From positions 1 to 64,000 of the forward strand of contig JAJEJA010000030.1 of NCBI GenBank assembly GCA_022828145.1: a stretch of DNA of 64,000 bases, given 5' to 3'. This document shows positions 38,801-48,652 of this stretch, one piece after another. The notes beneath the pieces were generated by a model, which searched no databases, was not told where the DNA came from, and saw nothing but the letters and a program-made list of their open reading frames with translations. The translations under genes and the position numbers were made by a program. Every line of letters begins with the position of its first letter. The first letter of the stretch is position 1. The stretch comes from Candidatus Poribacteria bacterium (GTDB lineage: Bacteria; Poribacteria; WGA-4E; WGA-3G).

Positions 38801-41044
38801 CTACAATGCCCTGAAAATCAAAATTATTAACACTATCCCACCGATAACGACAAAGAGATAGGTTTGAATTGCTCCTGTTTGTATTCTACGTATTCTGCCA
38901 CCAGCTGCCCAGGTAACCTCAGCAACTCGGTTGACGATTCCATCCACCACACGTCTATCAAAATAGCCGATAATTGCGGCGAAGACCCTACGTGTTGCGA
39001 AACCTACACCGTTGACGATACCATCAATGACAGATAGATCAAAACGTGCAAAGAGTCGAGATTTCCAAACCGTGAGTGCAACTAATACGCCGTCGTAGAA
39101 TTCATCAAAATAGTACTTATGCCAGAATAGGTTGTAGACAGGACGGAAAGTCGTTGCGACAGATTCTGCCGAGAACCTTCGTCTATGGTAGAACAACCAA
39201 GACAGCAGTATACCTAAACCCGCAACAAAGATGGATAACGCCATAGCGATATTATGTGCTCGTTTGTAAATGTAATATGCAGCATCTGCTTTTTCACCGT
39301 TTTTTCCACCCACTTCATCAGCTGCTTGTGCCTCGGAAACACCGAAGAATGAGAAACCAAACTTTGCATCACCTGTTTTAGTATCAGGGGAAACGGAAGC
39401 ATGTTGCGGGGCATGAAGATGGGGTTGTTTAGGCGGTATTACATAATCTTTGTTAAACCAGATTGTATTAACAACGGGAAAACTCAAGACAGCCAATATA
39501 ATTAACGGTGCTGCCATCACCCACGGTGATTCGTGTGCCATGTTGTGCATCTCTTTGTTGCGGGGTTCACCGAAGAATGTCATAAAGATGAGTCTAAACA
39601 TGTAAAAGGCAGTGATAAACGCTGCGCAGAGTGCCAGTCCAAACAGAATGTAGTGATGTATAGAGTTCCATTCCATTGCGCGTCCAAGTACACCCGCTAA
39701 TATTTTATCCTTACTCCAGAAGCCTGAAAAGATGAACGGTACGCCAGAAATTGACAAGGTTGCGATGAGCATTGTAATAAAGGTGATCGGCATTTTCTGT
39801 CTGAGTCCACCCATATTCCGCATATCTTGATCCGGTGGGATTTCGGAACCGTGTTCGTGAACTAAATTTTCGTGTACTAAACTGAGGTCGTCGTGTTCAT
39901 GTGCTTCGTCATCCGCATGTGCTTCATCATGCCCATGGGTATGTTGACTGTGTGAATGCATTGCGTGGAAGGCATGGATAACACTGCCAGAACCGAGGAA
40001 CAGCAACGCTTTGAAAAAGGCATGCGTTGTAAGATGGAATAGTCCTGCAACATAACTTCCTGCACCAATTGCTAACATCATATAACCGAGTTGACTGACC
40101 GTAGAGTATGCCAACACGCGCTTAATGTCAAAACGGACGATAGCAATAGTAGCGGCGACGATTGCGGTAATCCCGCCAACATAAGCGATAACCAAAGATG
40201 AAGGAAATGTCAAGATTGGGAACATCCGAGCAGTGAGATATACGCCTGCAGCAACCATAGTCGCTGCGTGGATTAACGCACTGACAGGTGTTGGACCTTC
40301 CATCGCGTCTGGTAGCCACGTATGCAACGGTACTTGGGCAGATTTTCCAATCGCACCACAGAAGATGAGAATACCTGCTATTGAAAGCCAGACTATGTCT
40401 CCAGTGGCTAATTCTGCTGCTGCACGCGTAAAGATGCCATCTTGTGCACCATCAAATAGTGAAAATGTTTTGAATTTTGTGAATAACATCATCATGCCGA
40501 TGAACATGCCTATGTCACCGACGCGAGTTGTTAGGAATGCTTTCTTACACGCATTCGCAGCGGAATTCTTTTCAAACCAGAAACCGATGAGAAGATAGGA
40601 ACAGAGACCGACGAGTTCCCAACCGATATAGATACCGAGCAGGTTATCTGATACCACCAAGAATAGCATTGAAAAAGAAAAGAGCGATAGATAGGCGAAG
40701 AACCTTGGATAACGCGGGTCCCCATGCATATAACCTATTGAGAAGATATGCACAAGACTACTGACCAGTGTGACAACGATTAGCATTATCACAGTTACGC
40801 TGTCAAGGTAGAACCCCATTGAGATGGTGATTTCACCGATAGATATCCAATCAACTGCTAACGGTTCTGGTTCGGGGACGACATCCCGCAATAGAATGAA
40901 AGAGCAGATAAGTGCGATAAGCATTGCCGCCGTTGACAGCAGGTCTTGACGAGGAAAAGTCCGTTTTGCTATACCTGATAGCGCGAAGATCGCAAAGGCA
41001 ACAAGCGGTGCAAGTAAGATGATGCTAATTAAGGGAACGACCAT
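38801..41044 (-). CDS. nuoL: NADH-quinone oxidoreductase subunit L with His-rich insertion
   Basis: AQVPLHTWLPDAMEGPTPVSALIHAATMVAAGVYL; His/Asp/Glu insertion HAMHSHSQHTHGHDEAHADDEAHEHDD. Confidence 0.95.
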   Translation of the reverse strand: MVVPLISIILLAPLVAFAIFALSGIAKRTFPRQDLLSTAAMLIALICSFILLRDVVPEPEPLAVDWISIGEITISMGFYLDSVTVIMLIVVTLVSSLVHIFSIGYMHGDPRYPRFFAYLSLFSFSMLFLVVSDNLLGIYIGWELVGLCSYLLIGFWFEKNSAANACKKAFLTTRVGDIGMFIGMMMLFTKFKTFSLFDGAQDGIFTRAAAELATGDIVWLSIAGILIFCGAIGKSAQVPLHTWLPDAMEGPTPVSALIHAATMVAAGVYLTARMFPILTFPSSLVIAYVGGITAIVAATIAIVRFDIKRVLAYSTVSQLGYMMLAIGAGSYVAGLFHLTTHAFFKALLFLGSGSVIHAFHAMHSHSQHTHGHDEAHADDEAHEHDDLSLVHENLVHEHGSEIPPDQDMRNMGGLRQKMPITFITMLIATLSISGVPFIFSGFWSKDKILAGVLGRAMEWNSIHHYILFGLALCAAFITAFYMFRLIFMTFFGEPRNKEMHNMAHESPWVMAAPLIILAVLSFPVVNTIWFNKDYVIPPKQPHLHAPQHASVSPDTKTGDAKFGFSFFGVSEAQAADEVGGKNGEKADAAYYIYKRAHNIAMALSIFVAGLGILLSWLFYHRRRFSAESVATTFRPVYNLFWHKYYFDEFYDGVLVALTVWKSRLFARFDLSVIDGIVNGVGFATRRVFAAIIGYFDRRVVDGIVNRVAEVTWAAGGRIRRIQTGAIQTYLFVVIGGIVLIILIFRAL

Positions 41045-41056
41045 ACTATTATGTTA

Positions 41057-41374
41057 TTAACCTTTCAAGGTATCCACTTCATCTGGACGTATGCTACCGA
41101 ATTCACGGTAGATTGCGAGAATAATTGCAAGAAACACGGCTGCTTCGGCTGCAGCAAGCACAATACCGAAGATGGCGATTATCTGTCCATCAATGTTATT
41201 TGGGTTGTCTGGTATTGAAACAAAGCGAGAAAATGCTACGAAATTCAGATTACAAGAATTAAGAATAAGTTCAATCCCCATCAAAATGCTGATGGCGTTT
41301 TTGCGGGTTAGCACTGCAAATATACCGAGTGAGAATAGAATTGCACTGATGACCAGATAGTGTTGTAACGTCAT
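41057..41374 (-). CDS. nuoK: NADH-quinone oxidoreductase subunit K
   Basis: MGIELILNSCNLNFVAF; AEAAVFLAIILAIYR. Confidence 0.93.
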   Translation of the reverse strand: MTLQHYLVISAILFSLGIFAVLTRKNAISILMGIELILNSCNLNFVAFSRFVSIPDNPNNIDGQIIAIFGIVLAAAEAAVFLAIILAIYREFGSIRPDEVDTLKG

Positions 41375-41402
41375 AATGTGTTATCCTACAGATACAATAG
41401 AA

Positions 41403-41924
41403 TTAGTCCCTAATTTCCTTTCGAGAAATGAGCGCAGCTCCGATTAATGCAACTAACAATAACACAGATGCCACTTCAAAAGGCAGCAAGAACTTCCCAT
41501 CCAGAATTAACTTACCGATACGTTCCGTTGTTGGTTGCAGTTGTGTTCCATCATCCGTTAGGTTTTCCCATTTGGGTGTATTGGCAATGACCGTCAGGAG
41601 CAACATCAGCAGTGCCAGCGAAATACCGCCACCTAACAGGAGCTGACCGCGCTGTATGTGGATACGCATCTCTAATCGTCCACTCGTCATCATAACACCG
41701 AAAAGGATAAGCACCAGTATACCACCGACATATACAATTACTTGTGTTGCGGCGAGGAAGTCTGCTTGTAGAAATACATAAAGACCAGCAACACCGAAAA
41801 GCGTAACCATTAACGCAAACGCTGCATGTACGATATTTCGAACACTGACCACAGCAAAAGCGGAAGCAATTGTTATCAGCGCAAATCCATAGAAAACAAA
41901 TGTTTTTAGCGATAATTCTTCCAT
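41403..41924 (-). CDS. nuoJ: NADH-quinone oxidoreductase subunit J
   Basis: NIVHAAFALMVTLFGVAGLYVFLQADFLAATQVIVYVGGILVLILFGVMMT. Confidence 0.93.
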   Translation of the reverse strand: MEELSLKTFVFYGFALITIASAFAVVSVRNIVHAAFALMVTLFGVAGLYVFLQADFLAATQVIVYVGGILVLILFGVMMTSGRLEMRIHIQRGQLLLGGGISLALLMLLLTVIANTPKWENLTDDGTQLQPTTERIGKLILDGKFLLPFEVASVLLLVALIGAALISRKEIRD

Positions 41925-41945
41925 GTAAAGTTATCCTCGCTCCCT

Positions 41946-42668
41946 TTATGCTTCAACAACCTCTGTGTTTTCTGCATCGTCTTTTTTGTACATCTCCTGC
42001 TTGTCAAAATTGAAGATTAAATCTGTCCGATCAAAGCTTGAATACTCGATACCTTCAAGTGAATCCTTCATAACAAGACATTGTGTCGGACAAACCTCTG
42101 TACAGAGACCACAATACATACAGAGGGACATATCAATATCAAACTGGTCAAGATAGAACACAACGGGGTTTCGTGTAACGACGCGCGATACTTCCTCTGT
42201 AGAAAGGGTTTCGGTTCGGTTTTCATCTCCCGATGCTTCCAGACGATCAATGACTTCTTGTGGACCTAATCGGGTTGTGATATTTGTGATTGTCATTGCG
42301 TCCTCTGACATAATCTTTTTGTCGTCACCTTCAATAATACCGATGACTTCGCGTCCATCCTTGAGATGCACCACGTTCATGCTATCCCAGAGTTGTTCAC
42401 CTTTCGGAAGTTTGTCGCCTATAATCGTAATACAGTCCACAGGACAAATCAACTCACACTTCTTGCATCCGATGCAATCCTCTATCCTGTTGTAGAGTTG
42501 ACCACGATACCCTTTTGGTATTTCTCGGACGTTCTGTTTCTTCTCAAAATCGTGTTCGTAAGGGTATTGGTGCGTCACATTCGGTTCAAAGAACTGCCGA
42601 ATTGTGATACGCATCCCAACGAGGACGGTATAAACACCTTTGTATATGTTACGTATGTATTTGTCCAT
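41946..42668 (-). CDS. nuoI: NADH-quinone oxidoreductase subunit I with long insertion between the two 4Fe-4S motifs
   Basis: CIGCKKCELICP and CMYCGLCTEVCP motifs. Confidence 0.93.
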   Translation of the reverse strand: MDKYIRNIYKGVYTVLVGMRITIRQFFEPNVTHQYPYEHDFEKKQNVREIPKGYRGQLYNRIEDCIGCKKCELICPVDCITIIGDKLPKGEQLWDSMNVVHLKDGREVIGIIEGDDKKIMSEDAMTITNITTRLGPQEVIDRLEASGDENRTETLSTEEVSRVVTRNPVVFYLDQFDIDMSLCMYCGLCTEVCPTQCLVMKDSLEGIEYSSFDRTDLIFNFDKQEMYKKDDAENTEVVEA

Positions 42669-42683
42669 GATTCAATGTTCCTT

Positions 42684-43925
42684 TCATGCAGAACTGGTTT
42701 GCGGTTCAGGTCTTCGTGCAAGGTTTCTCCCTGCAACTGCGTATACTCCGATGAGACAGACATAAATAATCGCACAACTGATTCCCATACTCCATACATC
42801 ATCATCTTTAAAAATCAATCCCCAAATCCCAGTACCTAATATGTTAAAGAATGAGATCGGTATAAAATATTTCCAGCAGAGATTCATCAGTTGATCGACG
42901 CGTAGTCGTGGCAGTGTCCATCTCAACCACATCATAACAAAAACGAGTCCTAAAGTCTTGAGAACGAATCCGGGTAATCCGCCGAGAAAATCGTAACCTG
43001 GCAATATACCCTCGTATCCTCCGAGAAAAAGCGTCACACCAATGGCACTGACTGCAAACATATTCGCATATTCAGCGATGAAGAACAGCGCAAAACGCAT
43101 ACCGCTATATTCGGTATGGAATCCCGCGACGATTTCAGATTCCGCTTCCGGCAGATCAAATGGTGTTCGGTTCACTTCAGCAATAGCAGAAATAAAAAAG
43201 ACGAAGAATGCAATAAAGGTAAAAGGTGTACGAAAGATTAGCCAGGTGAAGATACCACCAGATTGATTTTCCACAATCTCACGCATTCCCAAACTTTCAA
43301 CCAACATGATCACTGTTAATATAGATAAACCGAGTGGAATTTCGTAACTTACAATCTGTGCCGCAGAACGTAAAGACCCCAAAAGCGACCACTTACTATT
43401 TGAGGACCAACCCGCCATAATCACACCCATCACTATCACGGAGGAGATCGCCATGATATAAAAGATACCGATATTAAAATCGCTCACCAAGATGTTTTGA
43501 CCAAACGGGATTGCAGCAAAGACTGCAAAAGAACAAGCAAACATGATATAGGGGGCAAGTCGGAAGAGCAGTTTATCCCCTTGCTGTGGAATAAAGTCTT
43601 CTTTGAAGATCAGCTTTATGCCGTCTGCTAACGTTTGTAACGTCCCCCAAGGACCGACACGCATAGGACCTGTCCGGTTTTGAAAACGTGCAGCGACTTT
43701 CCGTTCTGCCAAAACTAAAACCAATGGGAGTAACGGTACAACAGCAACAAAAATACCAGCACAAACTAACATCGCGAGGACAGTTCCTAACTCCATAGGA
43801 AAATCCGGAAAAATCGGGTTGATGACATTTCCCTTAATATATGACACCAAATTTCCGGTTTCTTCTTGTATATTTTCTTGTATATTAAAATTGTGAAAAA
43901 AACTTTCAGACAAAAAATCTGACAT
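42684..43925 (-). CDS. nuoH: NADH-quinone oxidoreductase subunit H
   Basis: AERKVAARFQNRTGPMRVGPWGTLQTLADGIKLIFKED; EVNRTPFDLPEAESEIVAGFHTEYSGMRFALFF. Confidence 0.95.
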   Translation of the reverse strand: MSDFLSESFFHNFNIQENIQEETGNLVSYIKGNVINPIFPDFPMELGTVLAMLVCAGIFVAVVPLLPLVLVLAERKVAARFQNRTGPMRVGPWGTLQTLADGIKLIFKEDFIPQQGDKLLFRLAPYIMFACSFAVFAAIPFGQNILVSDFNIGIFYIMAISSVIVMGVIMAGWSSNSKWSLLGSLRSAAQIVSYEIPLGLSILTVIMLVESLGMREIVENQSGGIFTWLIFRTPFTFIAFFVFFISAIAEVNRTPFDLPEAESEIVAGFHTEYSGMRFALFFIAEYANMFAVSAIGVTLFLGGYEGILPGYDFLGGLPGFVLKTLGLVFVMMWLRWTLPRLRVDQLMNLCWKYFIPISFFNILGTGIWGLIFKDDDVWSMGISCAIIYVCLIGVYAVAGRNLARRPEPQTSSA

Positions 43926-43965
43926 TTAACATCCTTATATGGTAGATCTCCTATAACTGGATTAG

Positions 43966-45171
43966 TTATCGGTCTACCTCTCCCATCACAATATCAATAC
44001 TACCGATAATTGCGATAATATCTGCCACCATTAAACCTCTGCTCAATTCTTGTAAGGCACTCAATGCACTGAAACACGGAGAACGCCCTTTGACACGTAC
44101 CGGCTTCGGTGTCCCATCACTGACAATGTAAAATCCCAGTTCTCCCCGTGGTGCTTCACTCCGAAAATAGATTTCGCCTTTGGGGGGACGTACCGCTTTC
44201 ATATCAGCCATGACAGGCCCATCGGGTAGACCTTCTGCTAAGATCTGCCTGACGATGCACACGGATTGTCTCATTTCATCCATGCGTACTTTGTAGCGAC
44301 TCCAGCAATCTCCAACAACAGCACCTAACTCAGGAATATCTTTTGCTACAGGCACTTCATAATCAAACCGATCATAGATAGAATAGGGTTCGTCTCGTCT
44401 TAAATCCCAGTCAACACCAGAACCGCGTAAATTTGGACCGGTAGCACCGTAACTCAGTGCCATCTCTGCTGACATAACAGCGACTCCCATAGTCCGTTCA
44501 GAGAAAATGCTGTTTGATGTCAGTAGATCGTTATATTCGTCAATTTTTGGTTCAAAATAATCCAGAAATCCTTCTATTTCGTCTAAAAAATCTTGTTCAT
44601 CAATTGAACCAGGTTCCATTGGAATGATCTCTGAGACACCACCAATACGGATATAGTTATAGGTCAGACGTGCACCACATACCTTCTCAAAAAGCAGGAG
44701 TAGTCTTTCGCGATCTCGAAATGCGTAGAGAAACGGTGTAAATGCCCCAAGGTCCATCCCATACGTGCCGAAAGATAACAGATGACTGGCAATGCGATTC
44801 AATTCACAGATAAGCACACGCAGATACTCCGCACGTTCAGGAACAGCAAAATCCTTTTTCTCATCTGCTGCCATGAGTTTTTCAACAGCAAGACAGAATC
44901 CCCAATTCTGATTCATCGCTGCTACATAATCCATTCGATCGGTAAACGGTATAATTTGCGGATAAGAGAGATTCTCTGAATGTTTCTCAAAACAACGGTG
45001 TAGGTACCCGATATGTGGAATTGCCTCCCGTACAACTTCTCCATCCAATCTCAACTCAAGACGTAACACGCCGTGCGTGCTTGGGTGCTGGGGCCCCATG
45101 TTCACAACCATCTCGTCTGTGAACGGCTTAAGCTCTATCATCTTTGATTCTGTCTGTTGTGTTGTTTCCAT
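43966..45171 (-). CDS. nuoD: NADH-quinone oxidoreductase subunit D
   Basis: MGPQHPSTHGVLRLELRLDGE; RRDEPYSIYDRFDYEVP. Confidence 0.95.
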   Translation of the reverse strand: METTQQTESKMIELKPFTDEMVVNMGPQHPSTHGVLRLELRLDGEVVREAIPHIGYLHRCFEKHSENLSYPQIIPFTDRMDYVAAMNQNWGFCLAVEKLMAADEKKDFAVPERAEYLRVLICELNRIASHLLSFGTYGMDLGAFTPFLYAFRDRERLLLLFEKVCGARLTYNYIRIGGVSEIIPMEPGSIDEQDFLDEIEGFLDYFEPKIDEYNDLLTSNSIFSERTMGVAVMSAEMALSYGATGPNLRGSGVDWDLRRDEPYSIYDRFDYEVPVAKDIPELGAVVGDCWSRYKVRMDEMRQSVCIVRQILAEGLPDGPVMADMKAVRPPKGEIYFRSEAPRGELGFYIVSDGTPKPVRVKGRSPCFSALSALQELSRGLMVADIIAIIGSIDIVMGEVDR

Positions 45172-45220
45172 AGTGTGATTTGAGATATGTATTATTTAGA
45201 ATATATATTGGTGTTATTAG

Positions 45221-45706
45221 TTAATACGGCACACGCATCCCACGGTAAAAGTCGGGTTCCTTGTAATCCTTTCGTAGTGGGTATCCTTCCCAATCATCTG
45301 GGAGTAAAATGCGGCGAAGATCAGCATGTCCTTCAAAGACGATGCCATATAGGTCATAAGCTTCGCGTTCGTGCCAGTCCGCAGTTTTCCAGATGTGTGC
45401 GACGGTTGGAAGGTGTGGGTCTGTTTTCGGTACGGATGTTTTCAACACAACACTATGGCGATGTTGCATCGCATATAAATGATAAACAACGGAGAATTCC
45501 TCCTCCTTCACACCCAAATCAAGGCCACTGAGACACATCAGAGAATCAAAAGCAAGGGATCCATTTTCTGAAAGATATTGACAGACTTCAGCAATCGCAG
45601 ACGGTGTAATATTGATGCTTGCGTCTCCAGCCAATTCTGTGTCAAGACCGAGTATTGAGTCCCCAAACTTATCGGATAGGTTCTTGTAAATTTCTTCTGG
45701 TGTCAC
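45221..45706 (-). CDS. nuoC: NADH-quinone oxidoreductase subunit C
   Basis: [37 protein letters not shown]. Confidence 0.93.
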   Translation of the reverse strand: MTPEEIYKNLSDKFGDSILGLDTELAGDASINITPSAIAEVCQYLSENGSLAFDSLMCLSGLDLGVKEEEFSVVYHLYAMQHRHSVVLKTSVPKTDPHLPTVAHIWKTADWHEREAYDLYGIVFEGHADLRRILLPDDWEGYPLRKDYKEPDFYRGMRVPY

Positions 45707-46359
45707 GTAGTTTCACTCCGGACTGTTTGTTCTGTAGCCTCAACGTTCGCACCTTCAGCAATCAGCACGTCTTCATCGGTTGCAGGTGTTTCTGTTTCTG
45801 CATTTGCTTTTTCATTTTTCTCGTGTTCGTACCATTCTGTCTTTGTAAATAGCCGTTTTAAGAAGGGAACATGTGTCCGCTTTGCGACGGTTTGGGTTTT
45901 TATTTTCTCTTGCAGCTTCAAAAGACCTTCAATTAAAGCTTCTGGTCGGGGAGGACAGCCCGGCACATAAACGTCAACCGGTATGATTCTGTCAACACCC
46001 TTTAGGACGTGGTATCCGTGCTGCCAATAGGGACCGCCGCTCGTTGCGCAGCTACCCATTGAGATGACATATTTCGGCTCAGGCATCTGTTCGTAGAGAC
46101 GCCTAATGCGTGTTGCCATTTTGAGCGTGACTGTCCCAGAGATAACCATCAGATCAGACTGGCGCGGCGTTGCACGCGGCACACCTGCTCCAAACCTATC
46201 TAAGTCATAGTTAGAAGCGGCGGCAGCCATAAACTCAATAGCACAGCAAGCAAGTCCGAATGTCATTGGCCACAGTGCAGAAGATCGTGCCCAGTTTGCT
46301 ACGGCATCAACGGATGTAACGATTAAGTTCTTGTCTAATTTGTCATCAATTATCATCAT
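45703..46359 (-). CDS. nuoB: NADH-quinone oxidoreductase subunit B
   Basis: [62 protein letters not shown]. Confidence 0.95.
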   Translation of the reverse strand: MMIIDDKLDKNLIVTSVDAVANWARSSALWPMTFGLACCAIEFMAAAASNYDLDRFGAGVPRATPRQSDLMVISGTVTLKMATRIRRLYEQMPEPKYVISMGSCATSGGPYWQHGYHVLKGVDRIIPVDVYVPGCPPRPEALIEGLLKLQEKIKTQTVAKRTHVPFLKRLFTKTEWYEHEKNEKANAETETPATDEDVLIAEGANVEATEQTVRSETT

Positions 46360-46756
46360 TTTCCTCCCTTTGGAAGGACTGTACTTCTAACTGTGTAGAA
46401 CGTATCCATTCCAGATCACCTTTTGCCCATACATAAGCAAGTCCTACTAACAAAATAGATATAAATACGAGCATTTCTACAAAAGCAAAAAGACCAAATT
46501 CACGAAAAACAACCGCCCACGGGAGCAGGAATACGACCTCTACATCAAAAATGAGGAAAATCAGAGCGATAACGTAAAAACGTGAGTTGAACTTTATCCT
46601 GGTATCGCCTATCGGGTCTTCCCCACATTCATAGGGAATATATTTTTCACCAGAGAACAACTTTGTATGTAGGAGACGTGAGACAGTAAGGTTGAGAACG
46701 ACGAATAGACAACCGACAATCAAAAAAATCAGTACATTCCCAAAATTTAAATGCAT
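46346..46756 (-). CDS. nuoA: NADH-quinone oxidoreductase subunit A
   Basis: [41 protein letters not shown]. The ATG at 46756 ([12 protein letters not shown]) fits better than the extended ORF start at 46828. Confidence 0.92.
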   Translation of the reverse strand: MHLNFGNVLIFLIVGCLFVVLNLTVSRLLHTKLFSGEKYIPYECGEDPIGDTRIKFNSRFYVIALIFLIFDVEVVFLLPWAVVFREFGLFAFVEMLVFISILLVGLAYVWAKGDLEWIRSTQLEVQSFQREENDDN

Positions 46757-47035
46757 CTTATCCTCACCTATCTCGTAAACAACGTTTCTTACAATAGTTT
46801 TTGGCAGTATGCGTCTGTTTTTCCTCACGTAAAGTCTATAAAGTATATCTTAAGTAGGAACGAATTTGCAAGGAAAAAAAGTGTTACTCACGTATTTCCG
46901 TTATCTATGGTAGAATACAGAATATATACATATTCCATTAAAGACCGATTTTTGTTGCAATACATCTAAAAGTCTGCAATAATTTCATTAGATGAAGATT
47001 AAGTTGTTAAACGGGTAATATAATCTTCCCAAACT

Positions 47036-47067
47036 CGGTAGGTGCGGTTTCCTAACCGAACCTACCG
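47036..47067. repeat. CGGTAGGTGCGGTT-TCCT-AACCGAACCTACCG palindromic repeat
   Basis: 14-bp stem with one mismatch; same core as 17829-17850. Confidence 0.8.
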
Positions 47068-47105
47068 GGGAGTACGTAAGTCCTGATAGGTTAAAGGAGT
47101 TTGAA

Positions 47106-47876
47106 ATGATTAAGTGTGATTATCATATCCATACACAACTTTCTGGATGTGCTAACAACGACTTGAGCATAGAAAAAATAATTCAGATTCAGCAACAAAA
47201 TGATATGAAAATCATCGGTATCACTGACCATGATTATAGTTATCAGTCAAAAGTGGAAAGGATACAAGCCGCGCAACAGACCATAAAAGAGGTTGACCCA
47301 TCAATTGAGGTGCACTTTGGTGTGGAGGCACAGATGCTGGAGTATCAAGCTACTTCAATCTCAATTCGACTGGCATCCTATTTTGATTACGTCTTGATGG
47401 CTCCTAATCATTACCATCTCCGAGGCGTTGCACAACCCAGAAATTTCCGTGATCCGCGCCGAGTAGCACTGCACGAAATATATATGTTTGAGGCAGCAAT
47501 TGCATGTCCAATTACAGATGCAGTCGTCCATCCATTTCTGCTGGCTCCAGATGTTTTTCAGTTTTCCCCAGAGGAACTGGCTGCCTTTGGTCAGGAGATG
47601 ATGCACAACATTGAACAGAAACGATTGATATATCAACTTGATCTGGCATCCCAACGCGGCATCGGAATAGAAATCAGTCCAAAAATGGTCCGATACAATC
47701 AACGCCACCTCATCGCGTTCTATCAACTCTGTTTAGAACGGGATGTGAAGTTGCTTATCGGGAGCGATGCACATAACGTAAAACAGTTGGATGAGATTTC
47801 GCTGCTTATACCAATTTTGGAAGAATTGGGTGTTGTAGATGGACAACTTTGGCATCCAAAGGACAGACTTCTTTAA
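47106..47876 (+). CDS. PHP-domain metal-dependent phosphoesterase
   Basis: DYHIHTQLSG, ITDHDYSY, IGSDAHNVKQL. Confidence 0.85.
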   Translation: MIKCDYHIHTQLSGCANNDLSIEKIIQIQQQNDMKIIGITDHDYSYQSKVERIQAAQQTIKEVDPSIEVHFGVEAQMLEYQATSISIRLASYFDYVLMAPNHYHLRGVAQPRNFRDPRRVALHEIYMFEAAIACPITDAVVHPFLLAPDVFQFSPEELAAFGQEMMHNIEQKRLIYQLDLASQRGIGIEISPKMVRYNQRHLIAFYQLCLERDVKLLIGSDAHNVKQLDEISLLIPILEELGVVDGQLWHPKDRLL

Positions 47877-47881
47877 ATTAT

Positions 47882-48628
47882 TTAGTCTATGGTTAGAGAT
47901 ATGACATTGGATTCAAGAGTCGCTTTGCCTCTACGTGATTTGAGTGGTAGATAGATATCTTGCAGTTCGTCCTTATATTTCTCCTTTATAATATCAATTT
48001 GTCCTTGCGTATATTCAATTGCAGTCTTTTTTACTTCGGGAGTAAACTGTGGATTCGTATTATTCTGAATTCTCATTATTTCACGTTCTAACTCAATAAT
48101 TTGGGGATGTTGATCTTGCATGAACTCTTTGTATACCTCTAATTCCAACGTCAACTTTACTGTGTACTCACCCGCTCCGAGTTGATAATATGTCTGCAAA
48201 TTGTCTAAAGAAGCCTTCTGAGATGTCTCAGCTTTCATGTCTAATCCCTTAATACACCTGACAGATTTTCCCTCCTTATAGAGTGTCTTGAGCGTATTTC
48301 CTAACGGCATAATTTTTTTTGCCTTTATCACCTCACCGTTGCTATCTGTAACAGTCAACTGTTTGAATGCTCTGAGCGACGTTACAGTGGAAATTGGTAC
48401 AAGCAGATCGAACTTTCCATTTTGTACAGTCAGTTCAAGCGGGATTGCTTCTTCTGCCGAATACGATTCTTTGATTGTTGAAAGTTCAAGGGATGCGATT
48501 CCCTGAGACGCATCTGTTTCAACAGTCGCTGTTTCTGGTTCAGTAGTTTGTGTTGCAGATTTTTGACTCCCTAAACAGCCATAGATAAACGTCGTGAATA
48601 GTATTGAAAAAATAGCCATGTATCTCAT
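47882..48628 (-). CDS. Putative lipoprotein
   Basis: Signal and lipobox FIYGCLGSQ. No known domain identified. Confidence 0.7.
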   Translation of the reverse strand: MRYMAIFSILFTTFIYGCLGSQKSATQTTEPETATVETDASQGIASLELSTIKESYSAEEAIPLELTVQNGKFDLLVPISTVTSLRAFKQLTVTDSNGEVIKAKKIMPLGNTLKTLYKEGKSVRCIKGLDMKAETSQKASLDNLQTYYQLGAGEYTVKLTLELEVYKEFMQDQHPQIIELEREIMRIQNNTNPQFTPEVKKTAIEYTQGQIDIIKEKYKDELQDIYLPLKSRRGKATLESNVISLTID

Positions 48629-48652
48629 AAGTCTTGTTCCTCAATAGATTAT

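Noticed and set aside
42366-42839. 157-aa plus-strand ORF across nuoI/nuoH
   Set aside because: Antisense to two conserved complex I genes; shadow ORF.
43860-43895. Small duplication encoding NIQENIQE in the NuoH N-terminus
   Set aside because: Short local slippage in an unconserved extension; too little to support a functional claim.
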